Shown: positions 1 to 8,007, counted from the first letter of the stretch. The stretch: DNA of 64,000 bases from Lachnospiraceae bacterium (GCA_023664705.1 JAMPFE010000001.1:130500-194499); one strand, 5' to 3'. Program-made: numbers and translations. Notes: generated by a model from the sequence alone, not told the origin.

Positions 1-393
1 TCGGACTACGCCATGGACGGAGCGTTTATATCGTCAATGTATTTCCCCGCGCCCTTCAAGCCCGACAGCGAGGGCAATATGCGTATGCCGTGGGACGACG
101 AGCTGTATCTGCCGAAGACGATATATCTCTCACAATCGACCAAGGAACGGTTTAAATTTGAGTATGCCGATATGGATTACGTTACCTACGAGACGCTTAC
201 GGTAAACGGCGGGCAGGCGTATTTTATCACGCGCGAGCGCTTTTACGGAATGGAGTCGTACCTGTTCTGGGACAGCGGAGATTATATTTTCACGCTCCGC
301 GGCAGCTTTTCCGAGGAGAGAGCGCTGGAGCTGGCGAACTCGCTTAAGGTCTACGACGGAGAGATCCCGTTCTATGGGACTAGGGAGGTGTGA
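1..393 (+). CDS. 3' part of an envelope-associated protein, possibly DUF4367-like
   Basis: The reading frame is open from base 1 and ends at a TGA at 391-393, so the N-terminus lies outside the window. The visible 130 residues are rich in aromatic and acidic residues. The C-terminal half (GGQAYFITRERFYG, then YIFTLRGSFSEERALELANSL) resembles the DUF4367 fold found at the C-terminus of many clostridial anti-sigma or surface proteins, where a strand-rich core ends in a helix of the form EEALKIANSI. That assignment is from pattern memory only. The stop overlaps the start region of the next gene, so the two are probably co-transcribed and translationally coupled. Confidence 0.75.
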   Translation, partial: SDYAMDGAFISSMYFPAPFKPDSEGNMRMPWDDELYLPKTIYLSQSTKERFKFEYADMDYVTYETLTVNGGQAYFITRERFYGMESYLFWDSGDYIFTLRGSFSEERALELANSLKVYDGEIPFYGTREV

Positions 394-395
394 AT

Positions 396-896
396 ATGAA
401 GAAGATAGTATTGTTCATTTTGACGACGGTCATAGGCGCGGCGCTGCTGCTGGGCGGCGGAGCGGTCGGGGCGTATATGTATAACGCGGGCGTTCCGCAT
501 TTCGACAATTACGAGATCACTTACTTCATATTCGGCGAAGCCGCGGAGGACGTAAAGGAAATGCAGGCGGAGAACGGATACGGCGTATATTATCCCGATT
601 TTTACTACTGCAATCCCACGACGGAGGACATCGTCGACTGCTATGCCGAGGTAGAGGAGGCTATGATGTCCTACGCGCAGTATGTCGCGGCGCGCTATAA
701 CAACAAAGCAAGGCTCGACCCCGAGGTGGAGTACACAAAGACGCGCCTTACGATAAGGTTCACGGGGACGGGATACCTCGAAAACGGCTTAACGGAGCCG
801 CTTGACCGCACCTACATCTTCGATATAGAGGGCGCGGGCAAAAACAAGCTGCCAAAGCTGCTCAACAAGGCGGAGATATACCCCGAGATACTGTAA
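396..896 (+). CDS. membrane-anchored protein of unknown function
   Basis: This 166-residue protein begins with a basic start and one hydrophobic segment (residues about 4-28, ending in GGGAVGAYMY) that acts as an uncleaved anchor or signal peptide. The rest is an acidic, tyrosine-rich extracytoplasmic domain that I do not recognise. The ATG at 396 is preferred over the GTG at 390 because GGGAGGTG (383-390) is then a proper ribosome site with 5 bases of spacing. The start lies immediately after the stop of the upstream gene. A strong terminator follows 4 bases after the stop, so this gene closes the operon. Confidence 0.8.
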   Translation: MKKIVLFILTTVIGAALLLGGGAVGAYMYNAGVPHFDNYEITYFIFGEAAEDVKEMQAENGYGVYYPDFYYCNPTTEDIVDCYAEVEEAMMSYAQYVAARYNNKARLDPEVEYTKTRLTIRFTGTGYLENGLTEPLDRTYIFDIEGAGKNKLPKLLNKAEIYPEIL

Positions 897-900
897 ATAC

Positions 901-929
901 GCGCGGAGAGAGCACTCTCCGCGCTTTTT
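901..929 (+). terminator. Rho-independent terminator
   Basis: A perfect 10-bp stem GCGCGGAGAG / CTCTCCGCGC (901-910 and 915-924) with an AGCA loop is followed by TTTTT. It ends the two-gene unit before it. Confidence 0.9.
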
Positions 930-949
930 CGCGGTTGTGCATTATCTTC

Positions 950-1200
950 GGATTTTGCAAGTTTTTGACTGGGAAATTGCAAATTTTTTTTGAAAAGGGA
1001 CAAATCGGGGCGGATTTGTCCCTTTTCTTGCAGCTTTTTGCAGTTGGCGTGCAGTCTTTTGCAGTCGATTTGCAGTTAAATGCGGATTTTTGCAGTTTTG
1101 AGATGTAAATATTTGGAAGTATTGTAATTTTATGTTAAAATTTGGAATTTGCGGTACTAACTAATTCGAGGTGAAAAAGCTTGCAGTTTTTTGCAGTTTT
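950..1200 (+). repeat. intergenic regulatory-like element, copy 1 (helically phased TGCAG boxes)
   Basis: From left to right it holds a TTTTGCAAG/GACTGGGAA/TTGCAAA block, an inverted repeat GGGACAAAT...ATTTGTCCC (about 998-1023), and seven boxes TGCAG or TGCGG starting at 1029, 1039, 1050, 1060, 1071, 1081 and 1091. The spacings are 10, 11, 10, 11, 10 and 10 bp, one DNA turn each. A sigma-A-like promoter (1113-1141), a conserved GTACTAACT and two more TGCAG boxes at 1182 and 1192 follow. The same order and the same spacings recur at 23453-23720, so this is a conserved module and not random AT-rich spacer. No coding potential is visible. I do not recognise it as a named element. Confidence 0.8.
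1113..1141 (+). promoter_or_regulatory. putative sigma-A promoter inside element copy 1
   Basis: TTGGAA (1113-1118), 17 bp, TAAAAT (1136-1141). The stretch TTTTATGTTAAAATTTGGAA is shared with the other element copies at 23 kb. Transcription would run into the hairpin cluster at 1249-1375. Confidence 0.45.
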
Positions 1201-1248
1201 ACGTGTGCTATGCTGAATTTACGGAAACGAGGGGCGGAGGTATAGGCA

Positions 1249-1375
1249 GCGTTACGGGTTGAGACAACGCGCGGCTTTTGGCGTATTTTGCGAAGCAAAA
1301 TCGAATTGCCGTTAGGGCAATTCGAGCCAAAAACGCAGAATACTTCGGGCGACAGCCCGAAGTATAGGCTAACGC
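1249..1375 (+). other. cluster of nested hairpins, possible structured RNA
   Basis: An outer pairing GCGTTA (1249-1254) with TAACGC (1370-1375) encloses a second pairing TTTTGGC (1276-1282) with GCCAAAA (1326-1332). This in turn holds TTTTGC-gaa-GCAAAA (1286-1300) and CGAATTGCC...GGCAATTCG (1302-1324). A separate 10-bp stem TACTTCGGGC-gaca-GCCCGAAGTA (1341-1364) lies beside them. Together they form a branched structure. It could be RNA made from the promoter at 1113-1141, or a remnant of a palindromic repeat. There is no open frame of note. The remaining bases to 1494 hold only a short repeat at about 1384-1410 that recurs inverted in the spoIIIA operon. Confidence 0.5.
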
Positions 1376-1494
1376 GGAATTATTAACTAGCTGCTAACAA
1401 CTATTCTCTAAAAACTATTTAAGAGTTTTCGAGGATATATCCGTTAAATAATCAGAGGGGTTTGAAAAATATTGCCGAAAATTGCGTTAATGCC

Positions 1495-1523
1495 TTGACA
1501 AGCACGGTAAAATGTAGTATTAT
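1495..1523 (+). promoter_or_regulatory. sigma-A promoter of the acyltransferase operon
   Basis: TTGACA (1495-1500), exactly 17 bp, TATTAT (1518-1523). The first gene starts at 1601 behind GGGGAGTG, leaving a leader of about 70 bases. Confidence 0.8.
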
Positions 1524-1600
1524 GTTATATAGAGAAATTTGCGCTCGAGGCGCTGTACAGATAGATAATTATATATACAAAATACTTGGGGAGTGTACAA

Positions 1601-3004
1601 ATGATATTTTCCAGCCTTGTTTTCATGTACCTTTTTCTGCCGCTTTGCCTTATCGCTTACGGCGTCGTTAAGCCGCTCAAGGGCAAAAACATCGTGCTTA
1701 TCGTATTTTCGCTGATCTTTTACGCTTGGGGAGAGCCCGTGAGGATAGTGTTTCTGCTGCTGTCCGCGGTGATAAACTACTTCGTCGGCATAGGCATCGG
1801 CGCCGTCGAGAGCGAGAAGCTTAAAAAGCTCATCGTGGGGGGCGGGCTGGTCTACAATATCGGAATGATAGCCGTGTTCAAGTACAGCGGCTTTCTCGTC
1901 GAGAACGTCAACGCGATTTTCGGCGCGGATCTCCCCGTGCCCGAGATAGCGATAATGGCGGGCATAAGCTTTTATACCTTTCAGATAATCTCTTATATCG
2001 TGGACTGCTACTGGGGAAAGGTCGAGCCGCAGAGGAGCTTTCCCAAGCTGCTGCTGTATATATGCCTGTTCCCGCAGCTTATCGCGGGACCTATCGTGCG
2101 TTACAGCACCATTGCCGAGGAAATAGACTATCGGAAGATAACCTCAAAGGACGTGAGCGAGGGGCTGACGAGGCTCGTAGTGGGGCTGGCGAAAAAGGTC
2201 GTGCTTGCGGACCAGCTTTTCCGCATAGTCGAGGACACCATAGGGGAGAGCATAGAGAGGCTGACCGTCGCGGGGACGTGGTACGGCATCATAATATACG
2301 CGCTGTATATCTATTTTGACTTTTCGGGTTACTCGGATATGGCTATCGGCATGGGGCGGATATTCGGGTTCCATTTTAACGAGAACTTCAACCACCCGTA
2401 TCTCTGTAAGGACATTCAGGAGTTCTGGCAGAGGTGGCATATCTCGCTGGGGTCGTTTTTCCGCGACTACCTTATGCCTATCTCGTTTTTCGGCTACCGC
2501 AACAAGTATCTGAGCCTGCTGCTCGTGTGGCTGTGCACGGGCGTATGGCACGGGGCTTCGTGGAACTACGTTATCTGGGGGCTGTACTACGGGGCGTTTA
2601 TCATGCTGGAGACGGTGCTCGGGAAAAAGCGCATAAACAAACTTCCTATCGTTGTGCGGCATATTTACACAAAGCTTGTCATAATAATCGGGTACGGCAT
2701 CTTTTATTTCGAGGACTTCGGGCAGCTGGGGCTGTTCTTCCGCAACCTTACGCCGATGAACCCGAACGGCTGGGCGAGCTCGTTTGAGGGGATGTCGCTG
2801 AGCGCGAATTTGTGGCTGATCATCGCGGCGATAATCTGCACGTTCCCGCTTATCGACATCGGGAAAAAGCTCGCGCAGCGCTCGCTGAACGCAAAGACCG
2901 CCGTGTCTGCCGCGGGGACGGCGGCATGCGCGGTATTGCTGGTGATGAGCAGCATACTGATGGTGGATTCGACCACCAACGCGTTTCTGTACTGGAATTA
3001 CTAA
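1601..3004 (+). CDS. MBOAT family O-acyltransferase (AlgI/DltB-like)
   Basis: This 467-residue polytopic membrane protein of the MBOAT family moves an activated acyl group through the membrane to a target outside the cell. Hydrophobic segments run throughout. The family signatures are present: a conserved RWHISLGSFFRDY block with His280 and the catalytic-type W316-H317 in GVWHGASWN. The length is typical of AlgI and PatA relatives. The ATG at 1601 is chosen over an upstream TTG at 1586 because GGGGAGTG sits 5-12 bases before it. It is the first gene of a five-gene run with two DHHW proteins, an FkbH-like protein and an acyl carrier protein, which suggests acylation of a surface polymer. The acyl group and acceptor cannot be read from the sequence. 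Confidence 0.93.
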   Translation: MIFSSLVFMYLFLPLCLIAYGVVKPLKGKNIVLIVFSLIFYAWGEPVRIVFLLLSAVINYFVGIGIGAVESEKLKKLIVGGGLVYNIGMIAVFKYSGFLVENVNAIFGADLPVPEIAIMAGISFYTFQIISYIVDCYWGKVEPQRSFPKLLLYICLFPQLIAGPIVRYSTIAEEIDYRKITSKDVSEGLTRLVVGLAKKVVLADQLFRIVEDTIGESIERLTVAGTWYGIIIYALYIYFDFSGYSDMAIGMGRIFGFHFNENFNHPYLCKDIQEFWQRWHISLGSFFRDYLMPISFFGYRNKYLSLLLVWLCTGVWHGASWNYVIWGLYYGAFIMLETVLGKKRINKLPIVVRHIYTKLVIIIGYGIFYFEDFGQLGLFFRNLTPMNPNGWASSFEGMSLSANLWLIIAAIICTFPLIDIGKKLAQRSLNAKTAVSAAGTAACAVLLVMSSILMVDSTTNAFLYWNY

Positions 3005-3016
3005 GGGGGCGGGGAA

Positions 3017-4483
3017 ATGTCGGAAAAAAAGAAGAGCGCTGCCGAAAAGGAAGAGCGCGAGCGCAGGCTGGAGCGGCAAAAAAGGCGCGTTCTGGCGCAG
3101 ACGAGGCGGCGCGAAAATATGCTGACGAGCCTGAATATCGCGGTCATTATCGGGATATTCGCGTTCGGCGCGCTGTTTATGACGTTCGGGGAGCGCCCGA
3201 ACGAATCCGTTGAGGAGAACCGCGACCTCGCGAAATGCCCGACGTTTTCGTTCGAGAGCTATTTCAAGGGCGATTTTACCAAGGAGTTCGCGGAGTTTTA
3301 CAACGATACCGTGCCGTTGAGGAGCACGTTTAAGAGCATGATCTCGGCGTTTCGCGCCAACCTCGGGATAAAGTACGGGGGCGGCGTGAGCATTAGCGGC
3401 GGGCTGCCGACTATCGAGACGAGACCCGACAGACCCGCGACGTCGAGCTCGTCCTCCAAGACTACGCCCGTCGTCGTTATCCCGCAGCAGACCGGCACCT
3501 CCTCGGCGAGCTCGACAAGCTCGTCGTCGGCGATGGCATCGACCTCCGCTTCCGCGGCGACAAGCTCCGAGCCCGTCGACTACGACCCGAACGGGGGAAT
3601 GATGTCGGGGACGGTTTTCGTGCTGAACGACGGGCGCGCGTTCGACCTCGCGGCGGGGAGCTATTCGGGCGGGGAGCGCTATGCCGAAACGCTGAACGAA
3701 TACAAGCGGACGCTCGGGGAGAACGTGAACGTTTATTCGCTGGTGTCGCCGACTTCAATGGCGTTCTATCTGCCCGACGAATACTCGGGCATCTCGGGAG
3801 ACCAGGAGGACGTTATCGACTATCTGAACGGTTTTCTGGACGGGGTGATACCGATTGACGCGTATTCCGTGTTTGAGCGGCACACCTCGGAGGATATTTT
3901 TATGCGGACGGATCATCACTGGTCGTCGCTGGGGGCGTACTATGCTGCCGAGGAGTTCGCGAGGATGGCTCGGGTGGACTTCGCGGAGCTGAACGAGGAG
4001 AACTACGAGGAGGTTTCGAGGGAGGGCTATATCGGCACGCTGTACGGGTACAGCGGCGAAAATCAGCTCATAAGGGACAACCCCGAGACGTTCACCTACT
4101 ACAAGCCTCGGAATGATTTTACGGCGGATTTCTACACGCAGACGCTGGAATACAGCCACACGGGCGAGCTTATGCGGGATATTGACGGACTTGACACCGT
4201 GAGCTGGTATCTTGTGAACCTCGGCGGGGACGCCTATGCCGTGGACGTCAACACCGACTGTCACAACGGGCGCAGGCTCGTTATCGTCAAGGACAGCTAC
4301 GGAAACGCGCTGCCGGCGTTCCTGACGAGCTCGTTCGAGGAGATTTGGGTCGTGGATATGCGCTATTTCGAGCGGAGCGTTACGGAGCTCTGCGCTAACG
4401 AGGGGATAACGGACGTGCTGTTCGCGATGAACCCCTCGAGTGCGACGGGCGTTAATCAGGAAAATCTTGTCAATATTATGTGA
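3017..4483 (+). CDS. DHHW family protein (AlgJ/AlgX-like partner of MBOAT)
   Basis: This 488-residue protein has a charged cytoplasmic N-terminus rich in Lys/Arg, one membrane segment at about residues 38-56, a Ser/Thr/Ala-rich linker at about residues 135-190, and then a DHHW domain. The signature DHHW is at residues 299-302 within a RTDHHWSSLGAYYAAEEF stretch, and a second conserved block VIVKDSYGNA lies near the C-terminus. In this family Asp and His of DHHW and the Ser of the DSYGN block are the likely catalytic residues of an SGNH-hydrolase-type site. It should sit outside the membrane and pass acyl groups delivered by the MBOAT protein 12 bases upstream. A close paralogue follows directly. 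Confidence 0.88.
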   Translation: MSEKKKSAAEKEERERRLERQKRRVLAQTRRRENMLTSLNIAVIIGIFAFGALFMTFGERPNESVEENRDLAKCPTFSFESYFKGDFTKEFAEFYNDTVPLRSTFKSMISAFRANLGIKYGGGVSISGGLPTIETRPDRPATSSSSSKTTPVVVIPQQTGTSSASSTSSSSAMASTSASAATSSEPVDYDPNGGMMSGTVFVLNDGRAFDLAAGSYSGGERYAETLNEYKRTLGENVNVYSLVSPTSMAFYLPDEYSGISGDQEDVIDYLNGFLDGVIPIDAYSVFERHTSEDIFMRTDHHWSSLGAYYAAEEFARMARVDFAELNEENYEEVSREGYIGTLYGYSGENQLIRDNPETFTYYKPRNDFTADFYTQTLEYSHTGELMRDIDGLDTVSWYLVNLGGDAYAVDVNTDCHNGRRLVIVKDSYGNALPAFLTSSFEEIWVVDMRYFERSVTELCANEGITDVLFAMNPSSATGVNQENLVNIM

Positions 4484-4535
4484 TGAGAGCTCTTATTTTT
4501 GCCACAATATATAACATAATTTGGGGGAATTTACT

Positions 4536-5702
4536 ATGAAAAAGACTGTTTACGCGTTTGTCGCGGCGGCGCTCGCGCTGTCGCTGGCTGGGTGCGGCGG
4601 CACCGATAATCCGAGCTCGGGCGTTTCCGCGCCGAGCCCCGTCTCGACGGGCAGCAAGCCCGAAAGTTCGAGCGCTCCCGAGAGCTCGGGCTCTTCCGAG
4701 AGCGGCTCGGAAAGCTCCTCGGAGAGCGTTCCCGAGAGCAATGAGGAAAGCTCGTCCGCGGAGGAGAGCACGGAGAGCTCTCACGAAAAGCCCGACGTTC
4801 ACGGGGGAGAACAGGGCGGCGAGATGTCGGGGAGCGTGCTGGTGCTGGACGACGGGCGCGCCGTCGACCTGTACGGCGGGGGCTACGAGCGGGGGCAGAA
4901 CTATGCCGAGACGCTCAACAAGCTGAAAAAGCTCGTCGGGGACGGCGTGAACGTGTTCTCGCTGGTCGCGCCGACGGCGGTGTCGTTCTATCTGCCCGAG
5001 AGCCTTTCGTATATGTCGGGGAGCGAATGGGACAACATCGACTATCTGAACGGCTTTTTCGACGGCGTGATACCCGTGGACGCGTATTCGGCGCTGGCAA
5101 AGCACGTCGACGAGGATATATATTTCCGCACCGACCACCACTGGCAGCCGCTGGGGGCGTACTACGCCGCGGAGGAGTTCGCCAAGACGGCGATGGTGCC
5201 GTTCGCGCCGCTTTCGGACTACGAGACTGTGACTATGGAGGGGTATGTGGGGACGATGTACGGTTACAGCGGCGAAAATCCGCTTGTGAAAAACAATCCC
5301 GATACGTTCACATACTACAAGCCAACGAACGAATACACGGTCACGTACTACACGCAGAGCCTCGAGGATCCGTATGAGGCGGGGATGTTCCTGAAAACGG
5401 TCGACAACCTCGCTGTGGTGCAGTGGTATATGGTGTTTTTCGGCGGCGACGCCGAGGTCGCGCACATTCATACCGACGTCGGCAACGGGCGGAAGCTCGT
5501 TATCGTAAAGGACAGCTACGGAAACGCTTTCGCGCCCTGCCTTGCCAATTCGTTCGAGGATATATGGGTGGTCGATATGCGCGGCTTTGAGAAGAGCATT
5601 TCGCAGCTCGTGAAGGACGAGGGGCTGACCGACGTGCTTTTCTGCATGAATTCGTTCAGCGCGACGGGCGACAATCAATACAAGCTCGCCGATAAACTTT
5701 AA
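4536..5702 (+). CDS. DHHW family lipoprotein, paralogue of the preceding gene
   Basis: This 388-residue lipoprotein has the signal MKKTVYAFVAAALALSLAGC with an LAGC lipobox (Cys20). A long Ser/Glu-rich low-complexity linker (about residues 27-95) leads to a DHHW domain. DHHW is at residues 200-203 and VIVKDSYGNAF near the C-terminus. The domain is closely similar to the gene upstream, so the pair arose by duplication, one copy kept as a membrane-anchored protein and one as a lipoprotein. The ATG at 4536 is used with GGGGGAA upstream; a TTG at 4521 overlaps that site. The spacer before it contains ATATAACATAAT, which could be an internal -10 region. The likely role is extracytoplasmic acyl transfer or hydrolysis with the MBOAT protein. 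Confidence 0.88.
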   Translation: MKKTVYAFVAAALALSLAGCGGTDNPSSGVSAPSPVSTGSKPESSSAPESSGSSESGSESSSESVPESNEESSSAEESTESSHEKPDVHGGEQGGEMSGSVLVLDDGRAVDLYGGGYERGQNYAETLNKLKKLVGDGVNVFSLVAPTAVSFYLPESLSYMSGSEWDNIDYLNGFFDGVIPVDAYSALAKHVDEDIYFRTDHHWQPLGAYYAAEEFAKTAMVPFAPLSDYETVTMEGYVGTMYGYSGENPLVKNNPDTFTYYKPTNEYTVTYYTQSLEDPYEAGMFLKTVDNLAVVQWYMVFFGGDAEVAHIHTDVGNGRKLVIVKDSYGNAFAPCLANSFEDIWVVDMRGFEKSISQLVKDEGLTDVLFCMNSFSATGDNQYKLADKL

Positions 5703-5713
5703 GGAGGAGAAAT

Positions 5714-7501
5714 ATGCTGCCCGAGCTTAGCCGTCCGTTCGACGGAGATTTGATAATGCAGAGCAAGCGGAAGCTGCTGAGGCTGCTGAAGGAGCGCGAA
5801 AACGGCGCCGTGCCGCTGAAAATAGCGGTGCTGGGGGGTTCCACGACCTCGGATATCGTGAAGGTGCTGGAGCTGTTTTTGCGCGACAGGGGGATTGCGC
5901 CGAGCTTTTACGAGTCGGAGTACGCGCAGTATTTTAACGACGCGGTTTTCGGCAATGGGGAGCTTGACGGGTTCAAGCCCGAAATAGTTTTTATTCACAC
6001 CTGTTCAAGAAATATCGAGGAAAAGCCCGTTGTCGGCGAGGACGCGCAGTCCGTGAACGCTAAGCTCGAACGCGAATACGCGCGGTTTGAGCGCATGTGG
6101 ACGGCGCTTTCGGAGAGGTTCGGGTGCGTTATCGTTCAGAATAACTTCGAGCTGCCCGGCGAGAGGCTCCTCGGGAACCGCGAGGTCGGCTGCGCTTACG
6201 GGCGCGTCGATTTTATCACGCGGCTGAACTGCCGTCTTTACGACTACGCGCAAAGTCACAAAAACTTCTATATCCACGATATAAACTATTTGTCGGCGGC
6301 ATACGGTCTGGAGCGCTGGCACGAGCTGCGGCACTGGCATTTGTACAAGTACGCGATGAGCGTTTCGGCGATACCCGAGTTCGCGTACAGCTTGGCGAGC
6401 GTCATCTGCTCCGTTATGGGGCGCAACAAAAAGGTGCTGGCGCTCGACCTCGACAACACGCTCTGGGGCGGCGTTATCGGGGACGACGGGCAGTCGGGCA
6501 TCGAGATAGGCAGCGAGACCTCCGAGGGGCAGAGCTTTCTGCGGCTGCAAAAGTATATCAAGGCGCACAAGGAGCTCGGGATCTTGCTGACGGTGTGCTC
6601 GAAGAACGACCCCGAGAACGCTCTCGAGGGGCTCAACCACCCCGACGGCGCGCTCCGTCCCGATGATTTCGCGTGCATAAAGGCGAATTGGGACGAGAAA
6701 TGGCGCAACCTCGAGGAGACGGCGCGGGAGCTCAATCTGCTGCCCGAGAGCTTTGTTTTCGTCGACGACAACCCAGCCGAGCGCGAGATCGTCCGCACGC
6801 AGCTCCCCGAGGTGACGGTGATCGATTTCGACAACCCCGAGGAGTGTATTCGGGCGCTGGACAAGTGCGGGTTCTTCGAGGTGACGGCGCTTTCCGCGGA
6901 CGACGCGGCGCGCGGCGAGATGTACCGCGCCAACGCCGAGCGGGCGGCTGCCGAGAAGAAGTTCGCGAGCTACGGGGAGTTCCTGCAAAGCCTTGAAATG
7001 AGGGCGGAGATACGCGATTTCGAGCCCGTGCATATTCCCAGAATTACCCAGCTCACCAACAAGAGCAACCAGTTCAACCTGACGACAAAGCGCTACACGC
7101 AGGCGGAAATGGAGAGCGTCGCTGCCGACGGGGGCTATATACGGCTGTGCGGGCGGCTTGTCGATAAATTCGGCGACAACGGCATAGTGTCGATAGTTAT
7201 CGGGAAAAAGGACGGCAAAAGGCTGCATATAGAGCTGTGGCTGATGAGCTGCCGAGTGCTGAAGCGGGAAATGGAGCTCGCGATGCTGGACAGGCTCGTC
7301 GGGGAGTGCCGAAAAGCGGGTATCACGGAAATTTTCGGGTATTACTACCCCACCAAAAAGAACGGCATGGTGGCGGGGCTTTATGAGGAATTCGGGTTCG
7401 CGCGGGTCTCCGAGGATAACGGCCGCACCGTGTGGAGCTTGGATGTCGAAAAATATTCGCCGAAAACCACGGCGATAAAAATCAACGAAAGCGAGAATTG
7501 A
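5714..7501 (+). CDS. HAD-IIIC/FkbH-like phosphatase-acyltransferase
   Basis: This 595-residue, three-part protein has an N-terminal SGNH-like region (LGGSTTSD, about residues 35-45), a HAD domain with the DxD signature LALDLDNTLWGGVIGDDG (Asp245, Asp247), the conserved VCSKNDPENAL, and FVDDNPAERE. A C-terminal GNAT-like region from about residue 430 contains NKSNQFNLTT. FkbH relatives dephosphorylate 1,3-bisphosphoglycerate and place the glyceryl unit on an acyl carrier protein. The next gene, one base after its stop, is an acyl carrier protein, which fits that chemistry. Translation starts at the ATG at 5714 behind AAGGAGGA. The substrate is inferred from family knowledge; lactyl or other small acyl groups cannot be excluded. 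Confidence 0.9.
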   Translation: MLPELSRPFDGDLIMQSKRKLLRLLKERENGAVPLKIAVLGGSTTSDIVKVLELFLRDRGIAPSFYESEYAQYFNDAVFGNGELDGFKPEIVFIHTCSRNIEEKPVVGEDAQSVNAKLEREYARFERMWTALSERFGCVIVQNNFELPGERLLGNREVGCAYGRVDFITRLNCRLYDYAQSHKNFYIHDINYLSAAYGLERWHELRHWHLYKYAMSVSAIPEFAYSLASVICSVMGRNKKVLALDLDNTLWGGVIGDDGQSGIEIGSETSEGQSFLRLQKYIKAHKELGILLTVCSKNDPENALEGLNHPDGALRPDDFACIKANWDEKWRNLEETARELNLLPESFVFVDDNPAEREIVRTQLPEVTVIDFDNPEECIRALDKCGFFEVTALSADDAARGEMYRANAERAAAEKKFASYGEFLQSLEMRAEIRDFEPVHIPRITQLTNKSNQFNLTTKRYTQAEMESVAADGGYIRLCGRLVDKFGDNGIVSIVIGKKDGKRLHIELWLMSCRVLKREMELAMLDRLVGECRKAGITEIFGYYYPTKKNGMVAGLYEEFGFARVSEDNGRTVWSLDVEKYSPKTTAIKINESEN

Positions 7502-7502
7502 T

Positions 7503-7748
7503 ATGGACAAGGAAAACGTAAAGAAGAGGCTTACCGGGGTGTTCCGCGACGTGTTTGACGACGAGGGCATTGAGCTTTCCGAGAGCACAACCGCGGACGA
7601 CATCGAGGCTTGGGACAGTCTCGAGCACATCACGCTTATTTCGGCGGTGGAGAAGGAGTTCAAGATGCGCTTTACCATGAAAGAGGTAAGCGGCATGAAG
7701 AACGTCGGCGAGATGATGAATATCGTTGCCGAGCGGGCGAAGAAGTGA
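7503..7748 (+). CDS. acyl carrier protein
   Basis: This 81-residue acidic helical protein carries the phosphopantetheine attachment motif DSLEHI, with Ser39 as the modified residue (AWDSLEHI instead of the fatty-acid DSLD motif). The gene starts one base after the FkbH-like gene ends, with no room for a separate promoter. It is therefore a dedicated carrier for this operon and not the fatty-acid-synthesis AcpP. It probably carries the acyl group made by the FkbH-like protein to the MBOAT acyltransferase, as DltC does for DltB. Confidence 0.92.
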   Translation: MDKENVKKRLTGVFRDVFDDEGIELSESTTADDIEAWDSLEHITLISAVEKEFKMRFTMKEVSGMKNVGEMMNIVAERAKK

Positions 7749-7818
7749 TGTTTGCCCCGTAATATTGCGGGGGCATAGAAAAAGTTGACAGTGTACAGTT
7801 GATAGTTGACAGTTTCGG

Positions 7819-7845
7819 TGCGCGGCTTACGCCGCGCATTTTTTT
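7819..7845 (+). terminator. Rho-independent terminator
   Basis: TGCGCGGC-ttac-GCCGCGCA (7819-7838) is followed by a run of seven T. It closes the acyltransferase operon. Just before it (about 7787-7813) is a short repetitive stretch of TTGACAGT/TTGATAGT type. Confidence 0.88.
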
Positions 7846-7934
7846 AATCACGCCGCGAAACGGCGTTCTTTTATTACACGTTTTCGGGGTTAGTCTTGGC
7901 TAACTTGTTGGATAAATAAGGGATTTTTTCGATA

Positions 7935-7977
7935 TTTTTGTGAGAAATGCACAAAAAGCTTGTTAAAAATTCTACAA
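7935..7977 (+). promoter_or_regulatory. candidate Rex operator region upstream of hydCBA
   Basis: TTGTTAAAAATTCTACAA at 7960-7977 matches the 18-bp Rex consensus TTGTTAAnnnnTTAACAA at 12 of 14 defined positions. Just upstream is an inverted repeat TTTTTGTG-7 nt-CACAAAAA (7935-7957), similar to the TTGTG...CACAA form of Rex sites but with a spacer one base short. Rex represses fermentative redox genes and releases DNA when NADH is high, which fits an NADH-linked hydrogenase. The assignment is inference from the motif and its location. Confidence 0.5.
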
Positions 7978-8007
7978 TGAAATAATTCTCAATTCAAGTC
8001 TTTTTTA

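Noticed and set aside
1029..1096. Possible CRISPR or plasmid-type iteron array at the TGCAG boxes
   Set aside because: The repeat is only 5-6 bases with 5-base gaps, far too short for CRISPR, and no rep or cas gene is near. It fits a protein-binding array better.
7935..7957. Second full Rex site TTTTTGTG...CACAAAAA
   Set aside because: The spacing between half sites is one base shorter than the 18-bp Rex operator, so it is only mentioned as a possible weak site.
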